DNA of 64,000 nt, taken from G963675935 sp963675935 (GTDB lineage: Bacteria; Planctomycetota; Planctomycetia; Pirellulales; Thermoguttaceae). How positions within the stretch are numbered: position 1 is the first letter of the stretch; every line of letters starts with the position of its first letter. Below are positions 43,080 through 51,295 of this stretch, one piece after another. A program made the translations under genes and the position numbers. The notes below the pieces were generated by a model. That model worked only from the letters and a program-made list of their open reading frames with translations, was not told the DNA's origin and searched no databases. Location: assembly GCA_963675935.2 (NCBI GenBank), contig CAXXPV010000006.1, positions 1-64,000 of the forward strand, written 5' to 3'.

Positions 43080-46000
43080 ATGACCCGGCATATTTCGATT
43101 TCAACGGTACTGATCGTATTCTTTGCGGCCGTGTCGGCGCATGGCGGCGACTTGAATTTCAGCGATCCCGAAAAAGGCGTTCCGGCGCCGGCCGGCTCGC
43201 CCGGCTTTCCCAGTCGGGCCGCCAATCTTGATGCGCAGCCGGGCTTTGCCAATCCACCGACCGGCTACGGCGAAGTCCCGTTCTGGTGGTGGACGGGCGA
43301 CCCGTTGGACAAGGATCGGCTTTTGTGGCAAATCGAACAACTGCATGCGAAGGGCGTCCCGGGCATGCAGGTGAACTACGCGCACCTTTCCACCGAGGGC
43401 TGTCCCACCTATCCGGCAACTCCCGAACTCTTCACAAAAGAATGGTGGAATTACTGGGAATTCGCCGCGAAAGAATGCCGAAAACGCGGCATGGGCATCG
43501 GCTTGAGCTGCTATACGCTCGACTGGCCTTTTGGCGGCAAGAACTTGTTTCTCGAACTTGGCATCACCGACGGCTCGCTGAGCGGTTCCTCGCTATCCCC
43601 TCAAATCGTCGCGGCCAAGGGTGGTCAAGCCGTCTCGTTGGATTTCACGCCGAACGATCAGCTCATCTGCGTCATGGCGTATCGTCAAAAGGACAATGCG
43701 ATTGAGCCGGGCTCGGGGCAGAGCTTGCAAGCGAAGATTCAAAACGGCAAGCTGCGATGGACGCCGCCCGAAGGAGCGTGGCAGGTCGTCGTGGTTCGCG
43801 CCAATGTGACCAAACGGTCGGTCGATCCCATGAATCCGGCATCGGGGAAAAAGGTTATCGAAAAGTTCTTCCAGCCGTTCGCCGATCATTGTCCGGGTGA
43901 ATTAGGCAAGGCGCTCAACTATTTCTTTCAAGACGAGTTGACTTTCGGCGTCGGCGGTTGGATTTGGACGAAAGGGTTCGCCAAGGAATTTCAGCGGCGC
44001 AAGGGATACGACGTCGTGCCGTTGCTGCCCGCGTTGTTTACCGACATCGGTCCGCGGACGCCGAAAATTCGCCTCGACTATGCCGATGTGATGATGTCGC
44101 TTTCGGAGGAAAACTACTTCCGTCCGATCTTCGATTGGCACCAGAGCCGCGGGATGATCTACGGCTGCGACCCCAGCAGCCGCGGATTGGGGCCTAATGA
44201 GTTCGGCGATTACTTCCGCTGCGTGCGGTGGTACACGGCGCCGGGCAACGATACGCCGGGCGCGTCGGCCGACTTCAACAAGGAGAAGGTCGCCAGTTCG
44301 ATCGCGCATCTCTACCGCCGGCCGCGCGTGTGGCTCGAAGGCTATCACAGCCTGGGCTGGGGCGCCACGCCCGAGACGATTTTCAATGCCTCGTGCCACA
44401 ACTTCCTCTACGGCGCGTCGCTGTTGAATTTGCACGGCCTTTATTACACGACGCACGGCGGATTCTGGGAATGGGCGCCGCCGTGCTACCATTTCCGAAT
44501 GCCGTTCTGGGATCACATGGGCGGGTTCCTCAAGCATTTCGAGCGACTTAGCTACCTCTTGAGCCAAGGCGTGCATAGTTGCGACGTGGCGATTGTGTAC
44601 CCCGTCGCGCCGTTTCAGGCCGACATGGGCGGCGGCGAAGCCAACGGCGCGGCCTTCGGCGGCGGCGAATTCTATCACAAACACGGCATCGATTTCGACT
44701 TCATCGACTTCGAGTCGTTGGCACGCGCAAAAATCGAAGACCGGGAACTGCGCGTGTCGGGCGAAGCGTATCGCGTGCTGGTTCTACCGGCCATGCGCGC
44801 GCTAAACGCCTCGACGATCGAGCAAGCCCTCGCCTTCTTCCGCAAGGGAGGCGTTGTCATCGCCTATCAGGCGTTGCCCGAGGCCAGCGACATGGCCGGA
44901 CGCGATGACCCGAAACTCGACGCGATGGTGAAGGAAATTTTCGGCCTGACAGCCCGCGAAGCGAAGGCCGGTCAAAAAGCCGCGCCGCAATCGAACGCGG
45001 CCGGCGGAGTTGGCCTGCTCACCGGTTCGATCGACGAAGCCGTGAAGCTCATGGACGCCAAATTCCCCCGCCAATTCGTCTCGGACAAAGGCGGGCACGT
45101 CCTGCATCGCAAAATCGGCGCCCGCGACGTGTTCATGGTGATGGACGCCCCGAAAAACAGCGAATGCACGTTCAGGGCCAAAGGCCGCGTCGAATTGTGG
45201 GACGCCTGGACCGGGAAAACCAGCCCGATTTACACTGTCTCGTCCGTCGAGCAGGGAACCCGCGTCCGCTTGCCGCTCGACGGCCGCCAATCGCAGTTGA
45301 TCGTATTCTCGCCTGGCTCGCCGGCGCTTGCCATTGAAAAAACCGACTTGATTGACGTGCTTGCCGTTGAAAACATCGACGGGCAAGTGGTCGTCAAGGG
45401 CACGGCGACGGCGGCCGGCGAGAAATACGCCACGATTCTTCGCGACGGCAAAAAAACCACTCTTTCCGCCCATGCCACGCGCGACGCCGAGACGATCAAA
45501 GTCGAAGGCCCTTGGCAATTCGAGCTGCGGCCGACGATGAACAACCGCTGGGGTGATTTCCGGCTGCCGGCGTTCAACGGCATGATCGGCGCCGAGGCGA
45601 GGCAATTCCGCTATGCCGACGAAACCGCCTCCGCTGAAAACTGGCAATCGCCGAGTTTCAACGATTCGAGTTGGAAGAAGGTCACATGTTCGTTCGGGCC
45701 GCTGTTCTGGCGGCTTGGACCGATGCCTGAAAACTTCGACGTGGCCCCGGTCGAAAAACAATTGGCCGGCTTGAAACAGATCGATCCGACGCAGCCGGTG
45801 GAAATCGCCGGCAAGAAGTATTCGTGGCAGCCCTACGAAATGTCCATGCGATGGGGCATCCAAGAAGATCCTGGCCCCCAAGGCTATCATGGATTGAAGG
45901 AAAACGTCGTCGATGATTTCCTCGTGTTGGGGAATCCCAAGTATACGGGCACTCAGATTGTCTATGAAAAACCGGCGGAAGGCGGCCGATATTTCTTCTG

Positions 46001-46928
46001 GACCTCGGCCCTTGGAAACGGAGAACAACAAGCTCGCATTCTCACGGGCGGCATCAAGCCGGCCTCGTTGTGGATCAACGGATCGCGGGTAAACGATCTT
46101 TCGGCCAAAGTCCGTCTTCCGTCCAAAGCCAATCCGCTTCTGGCGCGTTACGACAACATCGGCCGCACGCATCTCGTGCTGGAGCAAGAAAATGCTTCCA
46201 AAGATTGGAAGCAAACACATCCGCTGGCCATGCAATGGCACAACAAGCCCGGCGTCCTGCCGTTCGACGCATGTCCGCAAACGGCGCGGCCGGTCGGTTG
46301 GTATCGGTTCGTTTCGCCGCCGGGCTTCGAGGCGATGAACTTCGTCGTTCGCGGCGCCGCTCAGGCTTGGGCCGACGGCAAGGAAATGAAGCTGACCTCC
46401 GAAAAGCTCGAAGACGGATCGCGCCGGTATCTGGCCAAGGTGGATCATGCCGCGCCAGGCTCCGTCGTCGTTGCCATCCGGGTCGAACAGCAACGCGGTT
46501 GCCACGGCGGCGATGCCTTGCCGGAATACGTCGCCCTTGATTGCACACCGGGCGAAATCGCCCTGGGCGATTGGTCGCGCATCGACGGGCTGGCCTCCTA
46601 CTCCGGCGGCGCGTGGTATCGCAAATCCGTGACCCTCGACCAACGGCAGTGCGACGGCCAAGTGCTCTTGAATCTGGGCAACGTCGCCGCCACGGCCGAA
46701 ATCGTGGTCAATGGCCAAAAGGCCGGCGTTCTCGTATCGCCCCCCTGGAAGATCGACGTCTCGAAGTTCGTCAAACCGGGCGAAAACCGCGTCGAAGTCC
46801 TGGTTTACAACACCTTGGCCAATCACTATCTGACCATTCCGACGCACTATCGCGGCTCGCCGACCGCGGGCCTGATCGGCCCGGTGACAATCGAGTCGTT
46901 GCCGACGGTCGAACTCAAAAGCCGGTGA
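43080..46928 (+). CDS. Secreted GH106-like glycoside hydrolase (1282 aa)
   Basis: A signal peptide (MTRHISISTVLIVFFAAVSA) leads a large catalytic region: VPFWWWTGDPLDKDRLLWQI, GVPGMQVNYAHLS, NYFFQDELTFGVGG and VWLEGYHSLGWG are typical of the GH106 alpha-L-rhamnosidase-like family as I recall it. C-terminal beta domains (ASYSGGAWYRKSVTL, VVNGQKAGVLVSPPW, ENRVEVLVYNTLANH) resemble GH2-type sugar-binding jelly rolls. It would release rhamnose or a related sugar from polysaccharide in the periplasm. Its place inside the nuo block is unrelated to respiration. Confidence 0.82.
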   Translation: MTRHISISTVLIVFFAAVSAHGGDLNFSDPEKGVPAPAGSPGFPSRAANLDAQPGFANPPTGYGEVPFWWWTGDPLDKDRLLWQIEQLHAKGVPGMQVNYAHLSTEGCPTYPATPELFTKEWWNYWEFAAKECRKRGMGIGLSCYTLDWPFGGKNLFLELGITDGSLSGSSLSPQIVAAKGGQAVSLDFTPNDQLICVMAYRQKDNAIEPGSGQSLQAKIQNGKLRWTPPEGAWQVVVVRANVTKRSVDPMNPASGKKVIEKFFQPFADHCPGELGKALNYFFQDELTFGVGGWIWTKGFAKEFQRRKGYDVVPLLPALFTDIGPRTPKIRLDYADVMMSLSEENYFRPIFDWHQSRGMIYGCDPSSRGLGPNEFGDYFRCVRWYTAPGNDTPGASADFNKEKVASSIAHLYRRPRVWLEGYHSLGWGATPETIFNASCHNFLYGASLLNLHGLYYTTHGGFWEWAPPCYHFRMPFWDHMGGFLKHFERLSYLLSQGVHSCDVAIVYPVAPFQADMGGGEANGAAFGGGEFYHKHGIDFDFIDFESLARAKIEDRELRVSGEAYRVLVLPAMRALNASTIEQALAFFRKGGVVIAYQALPEASDMAGRDDPKLDAMVKEIFGLTAREAKAGQKAAPQSNAAGGVGLLTGSIDEAVKLMDAKFPRQFVSDKGGHVLHRKIGARDVFMVMDAPKNSECTFRAKGRVELWDAWTGKTSPIYTVSSVEQGTRVRLPLDGRQSQLIVFSPGSPALAIEKTDLIDVLAVENIDGQVVVKGTATAAGEKYATILRDGKKTTLSAHATRDAETIKVEGPWQFELRPTMNNRWGDFRLPAFNGMIGAEARQFRYADETASAENWQSPSFNDSSWKKVTCSFGPLFWRLGPMPENFDVAPVEKQLAGLKQIDPTQPVEIAGKKYSWQPYEMSMRWGIQEDPGPQGYHGLKENVVDDFLVLGNPKYTGTQIVYEKPAEGGRYFFWTSALGNGEQQARILTGGIKPASLWINGSRVNDLSAKVRLPSKANPLLARYDNIGRTHLVLEQENASKDWKQTHPLAMQWHNKPGVLPFDACPQTARPVGWYRFVSPPGFEAMNFVVRGAAQAWADGKEMKLTSEKLEDGSRRYLAKVDHAAPGSVVVAIRVEQQRGCHGGDALPEYVALDCTPGEIALGDWSRIDGLASYSGGAWYRKSVTLDQRQCDGQVLLNLGNVAATAEIVVNGQKAGVLVSPPWKIDVSKFVKPGENRVEVLVYNTLANHYLTIPTHYRGSPTAGLIGPVTIESLPTVELKSR

Positions 46929-46948
46929 TCGAGACATCCTGGTTAGCC

Positions 46949-47020
46949 GTTTAGCCGGTGGGCTTGCCCGCCGCGTTTGGGGACGCCACCTTACGCGGCG
47001 AGCAAGCTCGCCGGCTAAAC
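46949..47020. repeat. Palindromic element, GTTTAGCC family
   Basis: Arms 46949-46976 and 46993-47020 begin GTTTAGCCGG and match with a few differences. It lies between the glycosidase and nuoD. Same family as 38642-38719 and 60799-60870. Confidence 0.8.
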
Positions 47021-47110
47021 ACAGGATCCATCTACCCTTTTCCAGTTGGGCTGGTAAAATAACCGCGTAGAACGGAATTCATCCCGTTCCACAAGCCAAG
47101 GAGGATTGGG

Positions 47111-48478
47111 GTGGAAAAAACCGCGGAACCACGCGCCGGCGGCAACCTTGCCCACGACGAATCGCGTCCCTATCTCTGGACGATGAACTTCGGCCCGCAG
47201 CATCCGGCCACGCACACCACCTTGCGGCTCGTGCTCAAGCTCGACGGCGAGCGGGTCGTCGATGCCATGCCCGACATCGGATACCTGCACTCCGGCTTCG
47301 AGAAACTCGGCGAGACGCTCGACTTCAACCAGTACGTGACCATCGCCGACCGGATGAATTACGTCTCGCCGATGTCGAACGACGTGGGCTGGCATCTGGC
47401 GGTCGAGCGGTTGCTGGGCATCGAGACGCCGCCGCGCTGCCAATACCTTCGCGTCATCGTCGCCGAGCTGTCGCGAATCAGCGACCACCTGCTTTGCGTC
47501 GGGGCGATGGGCCTCGACACGGGCGCCTTCACCGACTTCGTCTACGCCTTCAACGCCCGCGAGGAACTCTACGACATCTTCGAGGCCCTCTGCGGCGCCC
47601 GGCTGACGAACAGCTACACCCGCGTGGGCGGGCTGATGTGTGACGCCTCGCCGAAGGCGATCGGCATGATCCGCGACTTCTTGAGAACGATCCCCAAAAC
47701 CCTCGGCGACATGGAGCGGTTGTTGAATCGCAATCGGATTTTTGTCAACCGCACGCAGGGCATTGGCCTGCTCTCGAAGGCCGAAGCAATCCGACGGAGT
47801 TGCAGCGGGCCCGTGGCCCGGGCGAGCGGCGTGACTCGCGACCTGCGCAAGGACGAGCCGTATTTGGCCTACCGCGATTTCGATTTCAACGTCTGCTGCG
47901 CCGCGTCGGGCGACTGCTTTGCAAGGTATCTGGTCCGCATGGACGAGATGCGCGAGAGCATCAAGATCGTCAGTCAGGCGATCGAGAATCTTCCCTCAGG
48001 GCCGGTGAACGTGGGAAATTTGCCGGGGACTGGTCCATTTATCGGCCAACAGACAACCGTTCCCAGGACGCCGGTCATTCTGAGCGCAGCGAAGAATCTT
48101 GCTCGAACTTGCGACGCGGACGAGATTCTTCGCTGCGCTCAGAATGACGATGTTTCGGCGTCGCGAGTAATTTTGCCGGAGAAATCCGCGGTGCATTCGA
48201 CCATCGAGGGCCTGATCACCCATTTCGAGCTTGTGATGCCGAACCGGGGTTTTTCGGTCCCCAGCGAGGAGATATATTGTGCCACGGAAGCGCCGAACGG
48301 CGAGTTGGGTTTTTACTTGGTCGGCGATGGCAGTCCGCGGGCGTATCGCGCTAGATGTCGTCCGCCTTCGTTCGTTCATTTCGCGGTGTTTCCGCATCTG
48401 ATTCGCGGCCACACGTTGAGCGACATTGTGGCCGTGCTTGGTAGTTTGAACGTCATCGCGGCGGAGCTGGATCGTTAA
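47111..48478 (+). CDS. nuoD: NADH-quinone oxidoreductase subunit D
   Basis: GTG start behind AAGGAGG. MNFGPQHPATHTTLRLVLKL, GYLHSGFEKLGE, YVSPMSNDVGWHLAVERLLG and the C-terminal PSFVHFAVFPHLIRGHTLSD, ending in ELDR, define the 49-kDa subunit that shapes the quinone site. 455 residues, longer than usual because a 75-bp palindromic element is inserted in frame at 48074-48148, adding about 25 residues in a loop before IEGLITHFE. The stop is directly followed by the nuoE start. Confidence 0.93.
   Translation: MEKTAEPRAGGNLAHDESRPYLWTMNFGPQHPATHTTLRLVLKLDGERVVDAMPDIGYLHSGFEKLGETLDFNQYVTIADRMNYVSPMSNDVGWHLAVERLLGIETPPRCQYLRVIVAELSRISDHLLCVGAMGLDTGAFTDFVYAFNAREELYDIFEALCGARLTNSYTRVGGLMCDASPKAIGMIRDFLRTIPKTLGDMERLLNRNRIFVNRTQGIGLLSKAEAIRRSCSGPVARASGVTRDLRKDEPYLAYRDFDFNVCCAASGDCFARYLVRMDEMRESIKIVSQAIENLPSGPVNVGNLPGTGPFIGQQTTVPRTPVILSAAKNLARTCDADEILRCAQNDDVSASRVILPEKSAVHSTIEGLITHFELVMPNRGFSVPSEEIYCATEAPNGELGFYLVGDGSPRAYRARCRPPSFVHFAVFPHLIRGHTLSDIVAVLGSLNVIAAELDR
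48074..48148. repeat. In-frame palindromic element inside nuoD (ILSAAKNL type)
   Basis: Perfect 26-bp inverted arms (48074-48099 and 48123-48148) starting GTCATTCTGAGCGCAGCG, total 75 bp or 25 codons. It is translated as PVILSAAKNLARTCDADEIL followed by RCAQND. The same repeat type is widespread as an intergenic palindrome in several phyla (recalled). Confidence 0.9.
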
Positions 48479-48967
48479 ATGCCTCACACCGATTTGCACG
48501 AACAAATCGAGCGAATCTTGTCGCATTATCCCGTGCGGCAGGCCGCCGTGCTGCCGGTGCTGCATTTGGTCAACGATCGGCTGGGCTACGTGCCGCGGGA
48601 AGCGGTCGTCGAAATCGCCGAGATGTTGGAGCTTTCGCCCGCCCAGGTGCAAGACACGTTGAGCTTTTACGGTTTTTTCAAGCAAGATCGGCCGCAGGGC
48701 GTCTATCGCGTTTGGGTTTGCCGGTCGATCGCCTGCGCGGCGTGCGGCGGCGAGGAGTTGCTTGCGTATTTATGCGAGAAGCTGGGCATTCAGCCGGGCG
48801 GAACCATGGCGGATGGCCGAGTTACCTTGGAATTCGCCGAATGTCTCGGCGCTTGCGAACAAGCTCCTGCGATTCTCGTCAACGATACATTGCATGGGAA
48901 TATGACAATAGAAAAGCTGGATATTCTTCTCGATTCCTTGGCTATTCAACAGAGGGCTGACTTATGA
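48479..48967 (+). CDS. nuoE: NADH-quinone oxidoreductase subunit E
   Basis: Thioredoxin-like 24-kDa subunit with [2Fe-2S] ligands in CRSIACAACGG and CLGACEQAP; also LSPAQVQDTLSFYGFF. 162 residues. The ATG follows the nuoD stop with no gap. It passes electrons at the NADH-dehydrogenase end together with NuoF. It overlaps the following small membrane-protein gene by four bases. Confidence 0.94.
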   Translation: MPHTDLHEQIERILSHYPVRQAAVLPVLHLVNDRLGYVPREAVVEIAEMLELSPAQVQDTLSFYGFFKQDRPQGVYRVWVCRSIACAACGGEELLAYLCEKLGIQPGGTMADGRVTLEFAECLGACEQAPAILVNDTLHGNMTIEKLDILLDSLAIQQRADL

Positions 48968-49272
48968 ACGGGTTCGACAAACTTTGCGCCTGCCTGGTGA
49001 TTCCCATCGGCATCTGCTTGATGATCTTGGGAGTGATCGGCGTTTTCGCAGGAGCCAGCGCGCATTTTACGCTGCCTCCCATTTTGGGAGGGCTTCCATT
49101 CTTTTTGGGTTGGGCGATGTCCGTAACGCTCATCAAATTATGGAGCCAAAGTGGAAAACCCGACATCGGCAAAGACGACCCGTGGACCACCAATTCCCAC
49201 ATCAAATACTGGAAGCAAAGCGATAAGCCAGACAACGATGAATTGAAGCCGCGAAGCGGCGGCAGTCAATAG
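48964..49272 (+). CDS. Small membrane protein within the nuo block (102 aa)
   Basis: ATGA overlap with nuoE. Two hydrophobic segments (LCACLVIPIGICLMILGVIG and ILGGLPFFLGWAMSVTLI) are followed by a polar tail (SDKPDNDELKPRSGGSQ). No family is recognised. Coupling to nuoE suggests coexpression with complex I; a subunit or assembly role is speculation. The last codons overlap the palindromic element at 49266. Confidence 0.6.
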   Translation: MNGFDKLCACLVIPIGICLMILGVIGVFAGASAHFTLPPILGGLPFFLGWAMSVTLIKLWSQSGKPDIGKDDPWTTNSHIKYWKQSDKPDNDELKPRSGGSQ

Positions 49273-49411
49273 CCAGGGGCGGCGAGCCCCTGGAAGAGAG
49301 ACGTTTTTCGCGTGGAAGCCCCGAAGGGGCGGCAGAAGTCACTGCCGCCGCTCCGCAGCTTTTGTGGGTCGTTTGGCTTTCCTACCAGGGCTCGCCGCCC
49401 CTGGCTATTGA
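49266..49411. repeat. 146-bp miniature element with 24-bp terminal inverted repeats
   Basis: Identical 24-bp inverted ends starting TCAATAGCCAGGGGCGGCG. A degenerate partial copy (CCCCTGGCTATTGACGGCCG) follows at about 49441-49460. It fills the gap before nuoF. Confidence 0.8.
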
Positions 49412-49479
49412 CTACCGTCCCTTCGGGACTAACAACTACGCCCCTGGCTATTGACGGCCGTCCGGGACTAACAACGAAA

Positions 49480-50793
49480 ATGCCCTACGAACCCGTCCTT
49501 TTGGCGAACGCGAACAAACCGAACGCCCACTCGCTGGCCGTCTACGAGGCTGCCGGCGGCTATCGAGGGCTGCGCCGCGCGCTTCGGGAAATGTCGCCCC
49601 ACGACGTGGGGGAACTCGTCCGGGCGAGCGGTCTGCGCGGGCGCGGCGGCGCGGGCTTTCCCACCGGACAAAAATGGGCTTTTTTGCCCAAAGACCATCC
49701 GGGACCGATTTACCTCTGCGTCAACGCCGACGAAAGCGAGCCGGGCACCTTCGTCAACCGCGTGCAAATGGAACTCGATCCGCACCAAATCCTCGAAGGC
49801 ATCATCCTCGCCTGCTACGCCACGCGAGCCTCCGTGGCCTACGTCTATCTGCGGTTTGAATACGCGCTTTGTTGGCAGAGAATGCAGGCGGCCATCGACC
49901 AGTGCCACGCCGCCGGACTGTTGGGCCAAAACATTTTGGGCAGCGGCTTTTCGCTCAACATTGTTCTGCATCGCGGCGCCGCGGCCTACGTCTGCGGCGA
50001 GGAAACCGGGCTGATCGAAAGCATCGAAGGCCGTAGGGCATGGCCAAGGATCAAGCCGCCCTTCCCGGCCGTCGAAGGGCTTTTTCATAAGCCGACCGTG
50101 GTTAACAACGTCGAAACGCTCGCCTGTGTCAAACACATCGTCGATCGCGGCGTGGCGTGGTTCCGTTCGATGGGCACGCCACCGGCTGCGCCGCACGACC
50201 ACGGCAGCTTCGGCCCGAAACTGTTCGGGCTGAGCGGCCACGTGAATCGCCCCGGCTGTTACGAGGCTCCGCTGGGTATCACCGTGCGGCAGTTGATCGA
50301 CCAGTTCGGCGGCGGCGTTTGGCGCGGGGGGCGGGCGAAAGCGGCCGTGCTGGGTGGGCTTAGCACCGGAATTGTAGCGGAAGCCGAGTTCGACACGCCC
50401 TTGGATTTTTCCGCCCCGCTCCAAGTAGGCTGCCTGGGATTGGGCACCGGTTGCGTCACGGTGTTCGACGAGACGTATTCGATGGTCGATTTCCTGCACA
50501 ACAGTTGCCGATTCTTCGCCCACGAGAGTTGCGGCCAATGCACGCCCTGCCGCGAGGGGACGCAGTGGGCGTTGGAGTTGGTCGAGAAGATCAAATCCGG
50601 TCGAGGCGCGTCGCGCGACATCGACTTGCTTTTAGAGATCGGCGATTCGATCGGCGCGATACCCGGCACGACGATTTGCGGTCTGGCCGACGGTGCCGCG
50701 TGGCCGATCAAGACGGCGATTCGCAAGTTCCTCGGGGAGTTCGAGAAAGCCGTATCCCAGCCGCTTGCGGCTTCGCAGAGCTTGGGACAGTAA
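49480..50793 (+). CDS. nuoF: NADH-quinone oxidoreductase subunit F
   Basis: From MPYEPVLLANANK (start 49480; the upstream frame extension is repeat sequence). GLRGRGGAGFPTGQKWAF is the NADH-binding glycine loop, CVNADESEPGTF the FMN site, AYVCGEETGLIESIEG is conserved, and ESCGQCTPCREGT with TTICGLADG ligates the N3 [4Fe-4S] cluster. 437 residues, normal. It oxidises NADH at the tip of complex I. Confidence 0.94.
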   Translation: MPYEPVLLANANKPNAHSLAVYEAAGGYRGLRRALREMSPHDVGELVRASGLRGRGGAGFPTGQKWAFLPKDHPGPIYLCVNADESEPGTFVNRVQMELDPHQILEGIILACYATRASVAYVYLRFEYALCWQRMQAAIDQCHAAGLLGQNILGSGFSLNIVLHRGAAAYVCGEETGLIESIEGRRAWPRIKPPFPAVEGLFHKPTVVNNVETLACVKHIVDRGVAWFRSMGTPPAAPHDHGSFGPKLFGLSGHVNRPGCYEAPLGITVRQLIDQFGGGVWRGGRAKAAVLGGLSTGIVAEAEFDTPLDFSAPLQVGCLGLGTGCVTVFDETYSMVDFLHNSCRFFAHESCGQCTPCREGTQWALELVEKIKSGRGASRDIDLLLEIGDSIGAIPGTTICGLADGAAWPIKTAIRKFLGEFEKAVSQPLAASQSLGQ

Positions 50794-50820
50794 CCACAAC
50801 GAATGGGGAGATGTCGAGTA

Positions 50821-51147
50821 ATGGAAAGCAAAAATGAAACGACTTCCACGCGGAAACGAACGTGGGGCGATGCTCCGTTGGATGACAAGCAAGAAGAATC
50901 AGAATCAAAGTGGTATCAACGCTTTCCCCGATTCACGGGCGAGTATTGCGGCGGGATTATTGCAGGCTTTGGCCTCGGAATGGCAATACTCACATGTGCA
51001 ATGGAGTACGATTGTATCCGCGACTTTTCTTCCCTGATTCTTACCTTTGGTGTGTTCATTGCGGGGGGAGGCGCGGAAATCGCGCGCCTGACTCAACAAG
51101 GACAGGGTGAACGGAACAGTCTCAACAAACCAAAATGTGGATCATGA
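50821..51147 (+). CDS. Small membrane protein between nuoF and nuoG (108 aa)
   Basis: ATG at 50821 (MESKNETTSTRKRTWGDAPL): a charged N-terminal half, then two hydrophobic stretches (GGIIAGFGLGMAILTCAMEY and SSLILTFGVFIAGGGAEIA). No known family. A GGGGAG lies 10-15 bases upstream. Like the 48964 gene, it sits between nuo genes in the same orientation. Confidence 0.55.
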   Translation: MESKNETTSTRKRTWGDAPLDDKQEESESKWYQRFPRFTGEYCGGIIAGFGLGMAILTCAMEYDCIRDFSSLILTFGVFIAGGGAEIARLTQQGQGERNSLNKPKCGS

Positions 51148-51155
51148 CCAATATC

Positions 51156-51221
51156 TCACGCAAAGGCGCAAAGGCGCAAAGACACAACTGTTTTTCTTTG
51201 CGCCTTTGCGCCTTTGCGTGA
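51156..51221 (+). repeat. Perfect 27-bp inverted repeat upstream of nuoG
   Basis: Arms 51156-51182 and 51195-51221, built of tandem AAAGGCGC units (CACGCAAAGGCGCAAAGGCG), with a 12-base loop and a following T6. It could act as a terminator or attenuator between nuoF and nuoG. Confidence 0.75.
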
Positions 51222-51295
51222 TTTTTTGTTGGTATGTTTTTGTTTTTGTGATGTGGTGCTATGGGGAACCGCTCTTATACCTTTTTGCATACGCT

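Noticed and set aside
44802..46937. 711-codon minus-strand open frame
   Set aside because: Antisense to the GH106-like gene, whose sense translation has a signal peptide and family motifs. The antisense translation is Arg/Gly/His-rich, typical of GC-rich mirror frames.
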